A model generated the notes under the pieces. It saw only the letters and a program-made list of their open reading frames with translations. It had not been told where the DNA came from and did no database searches. Shown here in pieces: positions 8,242 to 17,786 of a stretch of 44,937 nucleotides of DNA (position 1 is the stretch's first letter; each line of letters starts with the position of its first letter). The stretch spans positions 1-44,937 of the forward strand of contig JAFDXP010000049.1 of NCBI GenBank assembly GCA_018267875.1, written 5' to 3'. The stretch comes from Bacteroidota bacterium (GTDB taxonomy: Bacteria; Bacteroidota; Bacteroidia; Chitinophagales; Chitinophagaceae). A program made the position numbers and the translations under genes.

Positions 8242-11200
8242 ATGACCCAATCTAACAGTATCATTTTGGGAACTGCCCTCCCCGACTTGATAAAATCGGA
8301 AACACTTCCTCAATTGCTTGCTCCTACGTTTCAACGTTTTGCGAAGCATACTGCCTGTATTTTTCGGGATAAAAGCCTGACTTATGAACAGTTAGACAAT
8401 TGGAGTAACGCCATCGCACAATATTTACAAGATAATGGTATTGTTTCTGGCGATAGTGTAGGCGTTTGGTATCCTCGAAGCTTAGAGCTACCAGTTGTTA
8501 TTTTAGGCATTTTAAAAGCAGGAGCTACTTATGTACCCTTAGACAGAGAAATGCCAATAGATCGTGTTCAAGCCGTGTTTGAAGACATACAGGTGAAAGC
8601 CTATTTCTCAGATACTCATGCACCGGTTTCTGCTGTTAAACTTTCCATTCCTAACATGCCCGAGGTGGAAGTAGTTTTTACCAATAATCATACAAACCCG
8701 AATCATTGGGCTTATGTATTATTTACTTCCGGCAGCACAGGTAATCCCAAAGGTATTCCTATTGCACATCATAATATATGCCATCTTATCCGATCGGAGC
8801 AATCGGTCATTCAAATTCAGCCCGAAGACCGTGTCTATCAAGGCTTTTCGGTGTCGTTTGACATGTGGTGTGAAGAAGTTTGGATTAGTTTTTTTGCCGG
8901 AGCCACTATTTGGATTGCGGATGCTTTGACGGTAAAAGCAATAGACGAATTAAGTGATGTCCTACGCGAACAAAAGATTACCATTCTACATGCCGTTCCA
9001 AGTGTTTTGGCTCTTATTGATGAAATTCCCGCTCTTCGGCTTGTCAATTCAGGTGGAGAAGCTTGCACACAAATAGTGTTACAAAAATGGGGGACAAAGC
9101 AGCGTAAATTCATCAACAGTTATGGACCAACTGAAACAACCGTTACATCAAACATGGCATTCTGCCAAGCCGGCGATGAAATCTCAATAGGACCACCTTT
9201 GCCCAACTACAACTTAGCCGTAGTAGATGAGCAAATGAACATTGTTCCTCGAGGTGAACGAGGCGAGTTAGTGATTTCAGGACCAGGTGTTAGCAACGGA
9301 TATTTTCATCTTCCTGAACTAACTAAGCAAAAATTTATCTCCAATCCCTTTGCAGAATTACCTGGAGAAAAGCTTTATAGAACCGGCGATGCAGTAGTCA
9401 TACGACCCGATGGATTTATTGAATTCCATGGACGATTTGACGATCAGGTAAAGCTTCGTGGATACCGAATTGAATTAGGTGAAATAGAAGCAAGATTAAA
9501 TACTATTGAAGATGTGCAGTCAGCCGCAGTAGCTATCAAGCCCGACAGTAATGGTCAAGATCAATTGGTTGGCTATGTGGTAAGCCATCATACTTTTGAA
9601 GAAAACACTATTCGCCAAAAACTGGCTGCCTTTTTAGCTCCTTACATGGTTCCGGTAATTATAGAAAGGATTTCTGAAATGCCCAGAATGCCCAGTGGGA
9701 AAATAAATCGAAAAAGTCTTCCCCTACCCGATCGTTTTTTGCATTCATCAACGGACACTCAAAATTCCATTCTTGATTCAGACCCTATTTCAACCAAATT
9801 GTTGAAGGTTTTACACAAAGTATTTCCGGGAAAAGAAATCACCCTACAAAATGACTTTTTTACTGACTTAGGTGGACATTCCTTGCTTGCTGCCACTACC
9901 GTTTCACACCTTCGCCGTGATGCAAAATTACTGAAGGCTTCCTTGAAAGACGTTTATGAATACCGCCCTTTAAGCCGATTTGTAGAAATTTTAGCTGAAA
10001 AAAACAAAGTTGAAAGCTCTAATACTAAGACTAAGCAAGCTTTTCGGCGTGTTACAACAGCTCAATATTATTGGTGTAATATACTTCAAACCTTTTCCTT
10101 ATTTTTTGTGTTTGGCTTGTTAGCAATTGAAGTGATAGCCCCTTATCTCAGTTATTATTATTATCTCGTAGAAGGATATTCTCACCTTTCTGCACTCTTA
10201 AGTTCAACCATTTTATATCTTATCATCCCCCCTATTTTAGCTCTAACTGCCATTGTGTTGAAATGGCTAATTGTAGGCAAATTAAAAGAAGGCGACTATC
10301 CCCTTTGGGGTTGGAGCTATTTTCGTTGGTGGTTTTGGAAAGCCTTAAAACGCTTGTTACCCTCCCAATTTGTTGTTGATACCCCCCTTTATCCACGATA
10401 CCTTCGCTTGCTTGGCGTTAAAGTACATAGCACTGCTCAGCTTAGTCAACTTTCTATTGGTGCGGAAGATCTGGTAACGATAGGCAGAAACGTAAGCACT
10501 AGTTCAGGTTGCGCCATTGACAATGCTACCGTAGAAAATGGCATTTTAAAACTCAGGCATGTTCATCTTGCACCCAATGCCTATTTAGGTTCTTCAGCTA
10601 TTGTTTGCGGCAATACACGAATTGAAGAAAATGGTGAATTACAAGAACTTAGTTGCTTACTGGAAGGGCATATCATCAAGCGAAACGAAGTGTGGAATGG
10701 AAGTCCAGCACAACGAATACACGTTAGGACTGAAGAAGAAATTCCGGCTTTTACGCCGGCAACAATTGCCAAACGGCATCGTTTTTCATTACTTTACCTA
10801 ATATCATTGGCACTTTTTCCTATTGTAGTGATTGTGCCCTTGATGCCAACCTTATATTCACTCTATTTTTTGGACAATAATGCTGATGACTATGACTTTA
10901 CCTACTTATGGAAATCACCCTTTTTAGCATTATCTTATTTACTTATTTTCATTCTAATAGTGGGTGCCTTATCCAGACTATTGCAGTTTAAAATGAAGCC
11001 CGGTCAATATTCTATCTACAGTTTTACCTACTATAGAAAATGGTTGAAAGATCAATTGATGAACCTTTCTCTAATAGTCTTACATCCACTATACGCCTCC
11101 ATATACGTATCGTGGTATTATAGATTGTTAGGTGCAAAAGTTGGCAGCAATTCTGAAATCTCTACAGCAAGTGATGTTAGTCATCATCTTTTAGAAATTG

Positions 11201-12174
11201 GAGATGGCTCCTTCATTGCAGATGCCGTTATTCTTGGTGAGCACGATGTTCGAAATGAAATCTTGACACTGGAAAAGACCTATGTGGGCAATAATAGTTT
11301 TATCGGAAATAGTGGCTTGATACCTCAAGGATATTACTTGAAAGACAACACGTTGATAGGTGTTTTATCAAAAGCTCCGGATCAAAATAAATTAGATGAC
11401 AACCGAAATGTAGATTGGTTTGGATCACCTCCCATTGCCTTGCCGGCTCGTCAAAAGCTAAAAGGGTTTAATGCTTCTCGAACTTACCATCCTCCCATTC
11501 ATTTAAAACTTGCACGAGGCATTGTAGAAGGCTTACGAATTCTATTGCCCCAAACCTGCATTTTAATTTCAGCTGTATTATTGATAGCATACGCCCATAA
11601 TTTGCTAAAAGTATCATTTGGCAACTTGCTGTTGCAACTCCCGTTTTATTATCTCTTCTTCATGGGGGTGCCATTATTTTTGATAACTGTTTTGCTAAAA
11701 TGGTTGCTGATTGGCAAATACAAGCCGGCCGCCTATCCTATGTACAGCATCAAAGTTTGGCTAAGCGAAGCAGTTACCAGTTTTCACGAGGCCTTGTCGG
11801 TACCTTATTTATTAGATGCCTTGCGTGGAACTATGTGGCTCCCTATGTTGATGCGCTTGTTGGGCGTAAAGATTGGTAAACGTGTTTGGCTAAACACAAC
11901 AGACATCACCGAATTCGACATGGTGGAAATAGGCAAAGAATCAATGCTCAACGAAGATTGTGGACCGCAAACTCATTTGTTTGAGGATAGAATAATGAAA
12001 ATCGGCACAGTAAAAATAGGTGCTGAAACCACCATAGGCACGCGAAGTATCATTTTGTACGACAGCGAAATTGGCAATCGAGTAACAATAGAATCTTTAT
12101 CATTAGTCATGAAAGGAGAGCAATTGCCGGATGACACTGACTGGGAGGGAAGCCCTGTTGCTCCGAAATCATAA
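8242..12174 (+). CDS. NRPS-like adenylation/carrier protein with Pls-type membrane and LbH modules
   Basis: This 1310-residue membrane protein has an adenylation domain at residues 25-495 that activates an amino acid. Its motifs are FTSGSTGNPK at 161-170, SYGPTETT at 293-300, YRTGD at 379-383, GRFDDQVKLRGYRIELGE at 397-414 and the catalytic Lys in PSGK at 484-487. A carrier domain follows with phosphopantetheine Ser547 in DLGGHS. The rest is three tandem modules of membrane helices (about 611-675, 847-910, 1095-1160), each followed by a left-handed beta-helix (hexapeptide-like) segment ending in a GSP motif at 820, 1062 and 1304. There is no conventional condensation or thioesterase domain. 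This layout is that of epsilon-poly-L-lysine synthetase (Pls) and the NRPS terminal domain TIGR02353, whose tandem C-terminal modules join monomers. Pocket residues aligned by eye to GrsA are D207, M208, E211, H250, V268, S270, S293, V301, T302 and K487. The Asp fits an alpha-amino substrate and Glu211 a basic side chain, but the product is unproven. The GNAT gene lies 29 bp downstream. Confidence 0.88.
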   Translation: MTQSNSIILGTALPDLIKSETLPQLLAPTFQRFAKHTACIFRDKSLTYEQLDNWSNAIAQYLQDNGIVSGDSVGVWYPRSLELPVVILGILKAGATYVPLDREMPIDRVQAVFEDIQVKAYFSDTHAPVSAVKLSIPNMPEVEVVFTNNHTNPNHWAYVLFTSGSTGNPKGIPIAHHNICHLIRSEQSVIQIQPEDRVYQGFSVSFDMWCEEVWISFFAGATIWIADALTVKAIDELSDVLREQKITILHAVPSVLALIDEIPALRLVNSGGEACTQIVLQKWGTKQRKFINSYGPTETTVTSNMAFCQAGDEISIGPPLPNYNLAVVDEQMNIVPRGERGELVISGPGVSNGYFHLPELTKQKFISNPFAELPGEKLYRTGDAVVIRPDGFIEFHGRFDDQVKLRGYRIELGEIEARLNTIEDVQSAAVAIKPDSNGQDQLVGYVVSHHTFEENTIRQKLAAFLAPYMVPVIIERISEMPRMPSGKINRKSLPLPDRFLHSSTDTQNSILDSDPISTKLLKVLHKVFPGKEITLQNDFFTDLGGHSLLAATTVSHLRRDAKLLKASLKDVYEYRPLSRFVEILAEKNKVESSNTKTKQAFRRVTTAQYYWCNILQTFSLFFVFGLLAIEVIAPYLSYYYYLVEGYSHLSALLSSTILYLIIPPILALTAIVLKWLIVGKLKEGDYPLWGWSYFRWWFWKALKRLLPSQFVVDTPLYPRYLRLLGVKVHSTAQLSQLSIGAEDLVTIGRNVSTSSGCAIDNATVENGILKLRHVHLAPNAYLGSSAIVCGNTRIEENGELQELSCLLEGHIIKRNEVWNGSPAQRIHVRTEEEIPAFTPATIAKRHRFSLLYLISLALFPIVVIVPLMPTLYSLYFLDNNADDYDFTYLWKSPFLALSYLLIFILIVGALSRLLQFKMKPGQYSIYSFTYYRKWLKDQLMNLSLIVLHPLYASIYVSWYYRLLGAKVGSNSEISTASDVSHHLLEIGDGSFIADAVILGEHDVRNEILTLEKTYVGNNSFIGNSGLIPQGYYLKDNTLIGVLSKAPDQNKLDDNRNVDWFGSPPIALPARQKLKGFNASRTYHPPIHLKLARGIVEGLRILLPQTCILISAVLLIAYAHNLLKVSFGNLLLQLPFYYLFFMGVPLFLITVLLKWLLIGKYKPAAYPMYSIKVWLSEAVTSFHEALSVPYLLDALRGTMWLPMLMRLLGVKIGKRVWLNTTDITEFDMVEIGKESMLNEDCGPQTHLFEDRIMKIGTVKIGAETTIGTRSIILYDSEIGNRVTIESLSLVMKGEQLPDDTDWEGSPVAPKS

Positions 12175-12203
12175 TCCATTTTTCAACAACTGAAAACTAT
12201 AAG

Positions 12204-12692
12204 ATGAAACGCCTAAACATTCGCCCATTGCAGTTTTCCTCAGAAAAAAAATTGGCTGATGAAATGCTGAAAGCCTTACACGATTCAGAACATACATTAA
12301 ATCCAAACACTGCTAATTGGAAAGATATCAGCATGTCTTATCTTCAACATGTTCAAGAATGTATAAACGAATGTGAAGGTGTTTTTCTGGTTGCAGAGAT
12401 AGGCAAAGAGACTGTGGGCTTCATTTTTGGTTATATTGATGAACTTGATGACAGCAATTTTGAAAGAGGAGCCGGTAGTGATCTTTATGTATCAGAAGGA
12501 TTTGTGAAACCGGAATATAGAAAAATGGGAATTTACACAGCATTAAATTCAACGTTTGAAAAACATTTTTCACACCACAACATCCGAAGAATATATCGTT
12601 ACACCTTAGTTGCCAACACAACCATGCAACGTTGGCTCGCACAAGCAGGATATCAAGCTGTGCGCATGGTGTATGAAAAATGGAAACTATAA
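12204..12692 (+). CDS. GNAT family N-acetyltransferase
   Basis: This 162-residue cytoplasmic protein has the GNAT fold, which transfers an acyl group from acyl-CoA to an amine. The central strand VFLVAEIGKETVGFIFGYI is followed by LYVSEGFVKPEYRKMGIY. There RKMGIY corresponds to the acetyl-CoA pyrophosphate-binding R/QxxGxG/A loop, with the last Gly/Ala position changed. The C-terminal YTLVANTTMQRWLAQAGY stretch is typical for the fold. It begins 29 bp after the NRPS-like gene with no terminator in between, so the two are probably co-transcribed. An attractive inference is that it acetylates the amino product or precursor, either for self-protection or as tailoring. The substrate is not visible in the sequence, so a general acetyltransferase role remains open. 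Confidence 0.82.
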   Translation: MKRLNIRPLQFSSEKKLADEMLKALHDSEHTLNPNTANWKDISMSYLQHVQECINECEGVFLVAEIGKETVGFIFGYIDELDDSNFERGAGSDLYVSEGFVKPEYRKMGIYTALNSTFEKHFSHHNIRRIYRYTLVANTTMQRWLAQAGYQAVRMVYEKWKL

Positions 12693-12752
12693 ATAATCAC
12701 AGTAGCTGTAAAAAACGATCACAGTAAACCACCAAATGCTTTTCATTTATTC

Positions 12753-13316
12753 CTACTCTTCCGGTAAAAAGTTTTGCAACAAATGATCCCATGTCAAATG
12801 GTTCTTAAAAGGCATTTCTAAACCATTCAAAGAGTTGTACGCTTCATCACTCATACAAATAGTCATTCCTGAAATAAGATGGCTATGATTTCTTTCGATT
12901 GAAAGTATAATTTCATACTGATTTTCCCTACATTCAGTTGAAGAAGCCGGTTTTTGATTTTTTGTTTGAGACAAATGCATGGTTAGCACTTCTTTATTTT
13001 CATTTGGATAGTCGTCATACTGCAAGGCATTTATACACATCCAATCTACTTTTTCATTTTCAGAATCTGAAGATACTATACGAATAAGGTCACCTTTATG
13101 AATAAGTCTATGTTGCACCTTTCCGGCACTATCAGTTATGAAAAACTGTATGGATTGATTGACAATTTCAGATTGCCAAGCCCTCATATCCAACATCATA
13201 TTTTTAGCTATTACAAAAAACTCTTCTGCTGTTTCAATAGAAGAATAAGCTTTTTCAAATTGCAATTGTCGGATACTATTTTTAGTGGATTGAATTGAGG
13301 GAATATTCTGCACCAT
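12753..13316 (-). CDS. Hypothetical protein
   Basis: This soluble protein has 187 residues when started at the ATG at 13316 (MVQNIPSIQSTKN). The frame is open to 13448, but that extension is a Phe/Tyr/Ile-rich string that looks like noncoding translation. The central part HKGDLIRIVSSDSENEKVDWMCI resembles a group of uncharacterised Bacteroidota proteins that I cannot name with confidence. The C-terminal half has a patch that could be another small beta domain (MTICMSDEAYNSLNG). There is no signal peptide, membrane helix or catalytic motif. It converges with the GNAT gene (60 bp between stops) and its 5' side faces the CRISPR array. Nothing ties it functionally to the CRISPR system. Confidence 0.6.
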   Translation of the reverse strand: MVQNIPSIQSTKNSIRQLQFEKAYSSIETAEEFFVIAKNMMLDMRAWQSEIVNQSIQFFITDSAGKVQHRLIHKGDLIRIVSSDSENEKVDWMCINALQYDDYPNENKEVLTMHLSQTKNQKPASSTECRENQYEIILSIERNHSHLISGMTICMSDEAYNSLNGLEMPFKNHLTWDHLLQNFLPEE

Positions 13317-13544
13317 GAATAAAAGATTGGCTGAAAAGATACAAGAAAACAATGAGGAATGAAATGAGCAAAAGTCAAAATGCGTTTTTAGCAAATTGAT
13401 TAAATACCAAACATAAATATACTCCATCTTATAGGTGTCTATAATCACATGTTCTAACGATATACACCTAATAGAGATAAGACTTCACCTAAACACTGTG
13501 TTAATGTCAAATCCGCGTTTGACTGCACCATATTCCCGTAACGA
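13317..13544 (+). promoter_or_regulatory. Noncoding flank upstream of the CRISPR array (candidate leader)
   Basis: This 228-bp region lies on the 5' side of the array as crRNAs are read. It holds an 18-bp inverted repeat, GTCAAA (13506-13511) and TTTGAC (13518-13523) around TCCGCG, 21 bp before the first repeat. TTTGAC also occurs at the 3' end of each repeat. Neither end of the array has a degenerate repeat, so calling this flank the leader is tentative. Confidence 0.4.
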
Positions 13545-16500
13545 GTTGTGAATTGCTTTCAAAAAATTTCTTAGCTTAGATCTTTGACAACGAATGATAC
13601 TGAACTTTGTCCAATGGGTCAGTTGTGAATTGCTTTCAAAAAATTTCTTAGCTTAGATCTTTGACAACCCTGACTTATAGGCATTAACTATGTGTTTGGT
13701 TGTGAATTGCTTTCAAAAAATTTCTTAGCTTAGATCTTTGACAACATAACAGATATTCAAAACATGTCTTGCATTGTTGTGAATTGCTTTCAAAAAATTT
13801 CTTAGCTTAGATCTTTGACAACTGATCATACATCATCTACATTATTCACTGAGTTGTGAATTGCTTTCAAAAAATTTCTTAGCTTAGATCTTTGACAACT
13901 CTGATACTTTTTCTGATGTGTCGGGTGTAAGTTGTGAATTGCTTTCAAAAAATTTCTTAGCTTAGATCTTTGACAACGTGCTGCTGACAGGGAAAATCAT
14001 TTTACACGTTGTGAATTGCTTTCAAAAAATTTCTTAGCTTAGATCTTTGACAACCCTTGGGGCGTTTATAGAGTCGTCGTAGTAGTTGTGAATTGCTTTC
14101 AAAAAATTTCTTAGCTTAGATCTTTGACAACAATCTCTATAAGCTACATTGCCGCCGTTAAGTTGTGAATTGCTTTCAAAAAATTTCTTAGCTTAGATCT
14201 TTGACAACAGAATTGAAGTCCGAAACAGGGAGGTTCGTGTTGTGAATTGCTTTCAAAAAATTTCTTAGCTTAGATCTTTGACAACTTTTAAGTTTTTCAG
14301 TTATCCTCCCCAATAGTTGTGAATTGCTTTCAAAAAATTTCTTAGCTTAGATCTTTGACAACAGGCATCATTTCCTGACATTTTAAAGCAGGGTTGTGAA
14401 TTGCTTTCAAAAAATTTCTTAGCTTAGATCTTTGACAACGCTTAAAGCGTAACACGCTTCAACAGATGCGTTGTGAATTGCTTTCAAAAAATTTCTTAGC
14501 TTAGATCTTTGACAACAATGTTTAAAATTTACTCAAATGTTTAATAGTTGTGAATTGCTTTCAAAAAATTTCTTAGCTTAGATCTTTGACAACAAGACTT
14601 GTCATTTATGTATAAGCCTGATAGTTGTGAATTGCTTTCAAAAAATTTCTTAGCTTAGATCTTTGACAACTGACACATAACATTACACATTCAGACAGTA
14701 GTTGTGAATTGCTTTCAAAAAATTTCTTAGCTTAGATCTTTGACAACAATATCATCAAGCGGTACTTCAAGAATCTAGTTGTGAATTGCTTTCAAAAAAT
14801 TTCTTAGCTTAGATCTTTGACAACCAAAATAATAAAAACAATGAAGATTAAAATGTTGTGAATTGCTTTCAAAAAATTTCTTAGCTTAGATCTTTGACAA
14901 CCGACTTTTGGTCGCTTCGTGCGGTAGTGAGTTGTGAATTGCTTTCAAAAAATTTCTTAGCTTAGATCTTTGACAACTGCGCTTTTTCGCGGTCGGTCAA
15001 TCTGTCAGTTGTGAATTGCTTTCAAAAAATTTCTTAGCTTAGATCTTTGACAACGGGTACCGTTTACTCCCGCAACCGTTACGGGTTGTGAATTGCTTTC
15101 AAAAAATTTCTTAGCTTAGATCTTTGACAACGGTAAGACGAACTTCACGATGCAGCTGGCGGTTGTGAATTGCTTTCAAAAAATTTCTTAGCTTAGATCT
15201 TTGACAACGGTGTGGGAAGAAGGGGCTAAACACTATTGGTTGTGAATTGCTTTCAAAAAATTTCTTAGCTTAGATCTTTGACAACCTTGCGGCGGGTGGA
15301 CACACGGAGCCTTGAGTTGTGAATTGCTTTCAAAAAATTTCTTAGCTTAGATCTTTGACAACTATTAAAAAGTTGAGGCATCTTTTTACACTGTTGTGAA
15401 TTGCTTTCAAAAAATTTCTTAGCTTAGATCTTTGACAACCGGAAGCCGAGCGTTGGAAGTATAGCGCGCGTTGTGAATTGCTTTCAAAAAATTTCTTAGC
15501 TTAGATCTTTGACAACAAGCAGGAACACAAACAGTACATACGCGAGGTTGTGAATTGCTTTCAAAAAATTTCTTAGCTTAGATCTTTGACAACACTTCAA
15601 GAAGGCTCATCACTCGGTGCATGTTGTGAATTGCTTTCAAAAAATTTCTTAGCTTAGATCTTTGACAACTTATAGCCCTTCAAAAGGGATTTAAAATAGG
15701 TTGTGAATTGCTTTCAAAAAATTTCTTAGCTTAGATCTTTGACAACAATTACATGATTCAAACTTTAAATAAAAATGTTGTGAATTGCTTTCAAAAAATT
15801 TCTTAGCTTAGATCTTTGACAACCTCACCTGCCTACCAACAGATAGTGCCAGAGTTGTGAATTGCTTTCAAAAAATTTCTTAGCTTAGATCTTTGACAAC
15901 GAGGCGTATTGCTGGCAGAAGTATCTGCATGTTGTGAATTGCTTTCAAAAAATTTCTTAGCTTAGATCTTTGACAACCGAAAAGTTACATTTGCTTCAAT
16001 TCTGCTTGTTGTGAATTGCTTTCAAAAAATTTCTTAGCTTAGATCTTTGACAACTTCCGCGAACTGCTTAGGAAAAACCCCGACGTTGTGAATTGCTTTC
16101 AAAAAATTTCTTAGCTTAGATCTTTGACAACGAGGCGTATTGCTGGCAGAAGTATCTTTATGTTGTGAATTGCTTTCAAAAAATTTCTTAGCTTAGATCT
16201 TTGACAACGTTATCGTCAGTTATTTCGGGAAGCAGTTCGTTGTGAATTGCTTTCAAAAAATTTCTTAGCTTAGATCTTTGACAACTTACTGCTGCTACAC
16301 GCAGCATAGTGTTGGTTGTGAATTGCTTTCAAAAAATTTCTTAGCTTAGATCTTTGACAACCCACAAATGGTTGCCATCTTCCGTCGCTAGTTGTGAATT
16401 GCTTTCAAAAAATTTCTTAGCTTAGATCTTTGACAACGATACTGCTCCATCTGTTTCGGGTCATTTGGTTGTGAATTGCTTTCAAAAAATTTCTTAGCTT

Positions 16501-17053
16501 AGATCTTTGACAACTAGTTTTAGGACATTTCGTTTTTACCCCCAGTTGTGAATTGCTTTCAAAAAATTTCTTAGCTTAGATCTTTGACAACATATAGAAT
16601 ACTGGAACAATGCGCCACACAGTTGTGAATTGCTTTCAAAAAATTTCTTAGCTTAGATCTTTGACAACTTTCTTTTTGTGCCAAATAATAAATGGCGAGT
16701 TGTGAATTGCTTTCAAAAAATTTCTTAGCTTAGATCTTTGACAACCCACAGTTGCATTTAGGTCGCGCATTGCGTGTTGTGAATTGCTTTCAAAAAATTT
16801 CTTAGCTTAGATCTTTGACAACAGCTGCACCTTGCGGGGCAAAAGGAGAGCTGTTGTGAATTGCTTTCAAAAAATTTCTTAGCTTAGATCTTTGACAACT
16901 TTTTCATTACACTGTATAACAGGCTCAATGTTGTGAATTGCTTTCAAAAAATTTCTTAGCTTAGATCTTTGACAACCTGTGCGACGACCATGAGCAATTG
17001 CTGCTGGTTGTGAATTGCTTTCAAAAAATTTCTTAGCTTAGATCTTTGACAAC
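13545..17053 (+). CRISPR. Type II-C CRISPR array, 46 repeats and 45 spacers
   Basis: A 47-bp repeat (begins GTTGTGAATTGC, ends GATCTTTGACAAC) occurs 46 times with no difference that I can see. Spacers are 30 bp, except spacer 5 (31 bp) and spacers 18, 27, 36 and 37 (29 bp). The first repeat is 13545-13591 and the last is 17007-17053. Repeat positions 2-20 are complementary to the tracrRNA anti-repeat at 23717-23735, so crRNAs read on the plus strand, opposite to the cas genes. Repeat positions 35-42 (GATCTTTG) differ by one base from the Bacteroidota -7 box, with a TTG 23 bp upstream, suggesting a promoter in each repeat. Spacers 31 (15901-15930) and 34 (16132-16161) are 28/30 identical. The uniform repeats argue for an actively maintained array. 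Confidence 0.99.
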
Positions 17054-17106
17054 TGACTTCGCTGAAAATCGCAACAGTATTGAGTTTCAAGGTGTCTGTT
17101 AGAAAT

Positions 17107-17137
17107 AAAAAAATGGGCTTTTACAGCCCATTTTTTT
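17107..17137. terminator. Bidirectional terminator between CRISPR array and cas2
   Basis: AAAAAAATGGGCT (17107-17119) pairs perfectly with AGCCCATTTTTTT (17125-17137) around a 5-nt loop. The A- and T-runs give a U-tract on both strands. It therefore ends the plus-strand crRNA transcript 54 bp after the last repeat and the minus-strand cas2 transcript 10 bp after its stop. Confidence 0.9.
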
Positions 17138-17147
17138 ATGCCTTAGC

Positions 17148-17786
<639 letters not shown>

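Noticed and set aside
8242-12174. Reading the NRPS-like gene as several genes (ligase plus acetyltransferases).
   Set aside because: It is one uninterrupted frame with all domains in the order of the known Pls/TIGR02353 architecture.
13506-13523. The TTTGAC dyad as the remnant of a degenerate first repeat.
   Set aside because: Only six bases match the repeat end, and the distance to repeat 1 (21 bp) does not fit a 30-bp spacer.
13545-17053. Spacers matching genes elsewhere in this window (self-targeting).
   Set aside because: No spacer was recognised elsewhere in the window by eye; a computed search would be needed to exclude this fully.
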